A DNA stretch of 64,000 nucleotides from Modestobacter altitudinis (GTDB lineage Bacteria; Actinomycetota; Actinomycetes; Mycobacteriales; Geodermatophilaceae), in contig NZ_SJEW01000015.1 of assembly GCF_005930475.1 (NCBI RefSeq), positions 1 through 64,000 on the forward strand, read 5' to 3'. Of the stretch, positions 63,863 through 64,000 are shown one piece after another. Each line of letters begins with the position of its first letter. Within the stretch, counting starts at the first letter, position 1. Below the pieces are notes generated by a model. The model did no database searches. It was given only the letters and a program-made list of their open reading frames with translations, and was not told where the DNA came from. Made by a program: the position numbers and the translations under genes.

Positions 63863-64000
63863 TAGTCCTTGCCCTCGATCCGCACCCAGCCGCGGGACTT
63901 CGCCTCGGTCATCGACCCGGCCTCCATCAGCTGGTCGAAGCTGACGACCTCGGCCTTGATGAAGCCGCGCTGGAAGTCGGTGTGGATGACGCCGGCCGCC
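63817..64000 (-). CDS. ychF: redox-regulated ATPase YchF (5' part outside window)
   Basis: 61 C-terminal codons of the universally conserved Obg-family ATPase YchF. The visible part is the TGS-like end: [20 protein letters not shown], then [18 protein letters not shown] and a stop at 63817. YchF binds ATP rather than GTP and associates with ribosomes and stress responses. Its last codons form the attachment site of the integrated element, and the gene end remains intact. Confidence 0.93.
   Translation of the reverse strand, partial: AAGVIHTDFQRGFIKAEVVSFDQLMEAGSMTEAKSRGWVRIEGKDYVMADGDVVEFRFNV

Overview
The window is from the chromosome of a very GC-rich, high-GC Gram-positive bacterium. Mycothiol biosynthesis (mshB), a 7Fe ferredoxin, GAF-ANTAR and SpoIIE-type signalling proteins, many GTG starts and many 4-bp start/stop overlaps point to an actinobacterium. 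Geodermatophilaceae is my best guess, from general gene content only.

Layout. 1-8 kb: alpha/beta hydrolase, lysozyme-like protein, AraC/NmrA pair, dapC-fdxA, GNAT, mshB. 8.1-14.6 kb: a complete oligopeptide ABC importer operon on the minus strand, with a row of strong hairpins between the binding-protein gene and the permeases. 15-18 kb: csbD and the tldD-tldE peptidase pair. 18.1-20 kb: a DUF559 nuclease-like gene flanked by inverted arrays of a 24-nt repeat, and a START-like/NUDIX fusion. 20-23.3 kb: an Rrf2 regulator, then assimilatory sulfate reduction (LHVDL-type leader peptide, sirA, a zinc-ribbon protein, cysH). 23-33 kb: mixed metabolic genes, a HipA-like kinase with DUF3037, a formate/nitrite-type channel, a decayed ABC exporter, an iron-box-controlled siderophore-binding lipoprotein and a secreted M1 peptidase. 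33-37.5 kb: sulfite-oxidase-like and FAD reductase genes, then sdhCAB. 37.6-48.7 kb: small enzymes, adenine/adenosine deaminase, PP2C phosphatase, MFS exporter, NlpC/P60 hydrolase, LLM oxidoreductase, GH16-like protein.

48.78-50.3 kb is the most interesting chromosomal locus. A retron-type reverse transcriptase (YVDD, LPQGAPTSP) is preceded by a 161-nt hairpin-rich segment bounded by a perfect 15-bp inverted repeat, the architecture of an msr-msd RNA with its a1/a2 repeats. The RT resembles the myxobacterial (Mx162-like) retron enzymes. No effector gene is recognisable beside it.

50.3-55.3 kb: LURP-one-like, GAF-ANTAR, GH43 and YjbR genes, with fragments of a glycosyltransferase and a GGDEF gene. 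55.36-63.86 kb is an integrated element of visibly lower GC, bounded by a perfect 52-bp direct repeat that is the 3' end of ychF. It carries a tyrosine integrase next to the left repeat, a primase-polymerase, a serine recombinase plus a remnant of a second one, and cargo of unknown function: a two-TM protein, a membrane protein with a probable beta-helical domain, and a large protein with a HEPN-like RX4H motif. No conjugation or virion genes are seen. Native ychF resumes at the right end and leaves the window.
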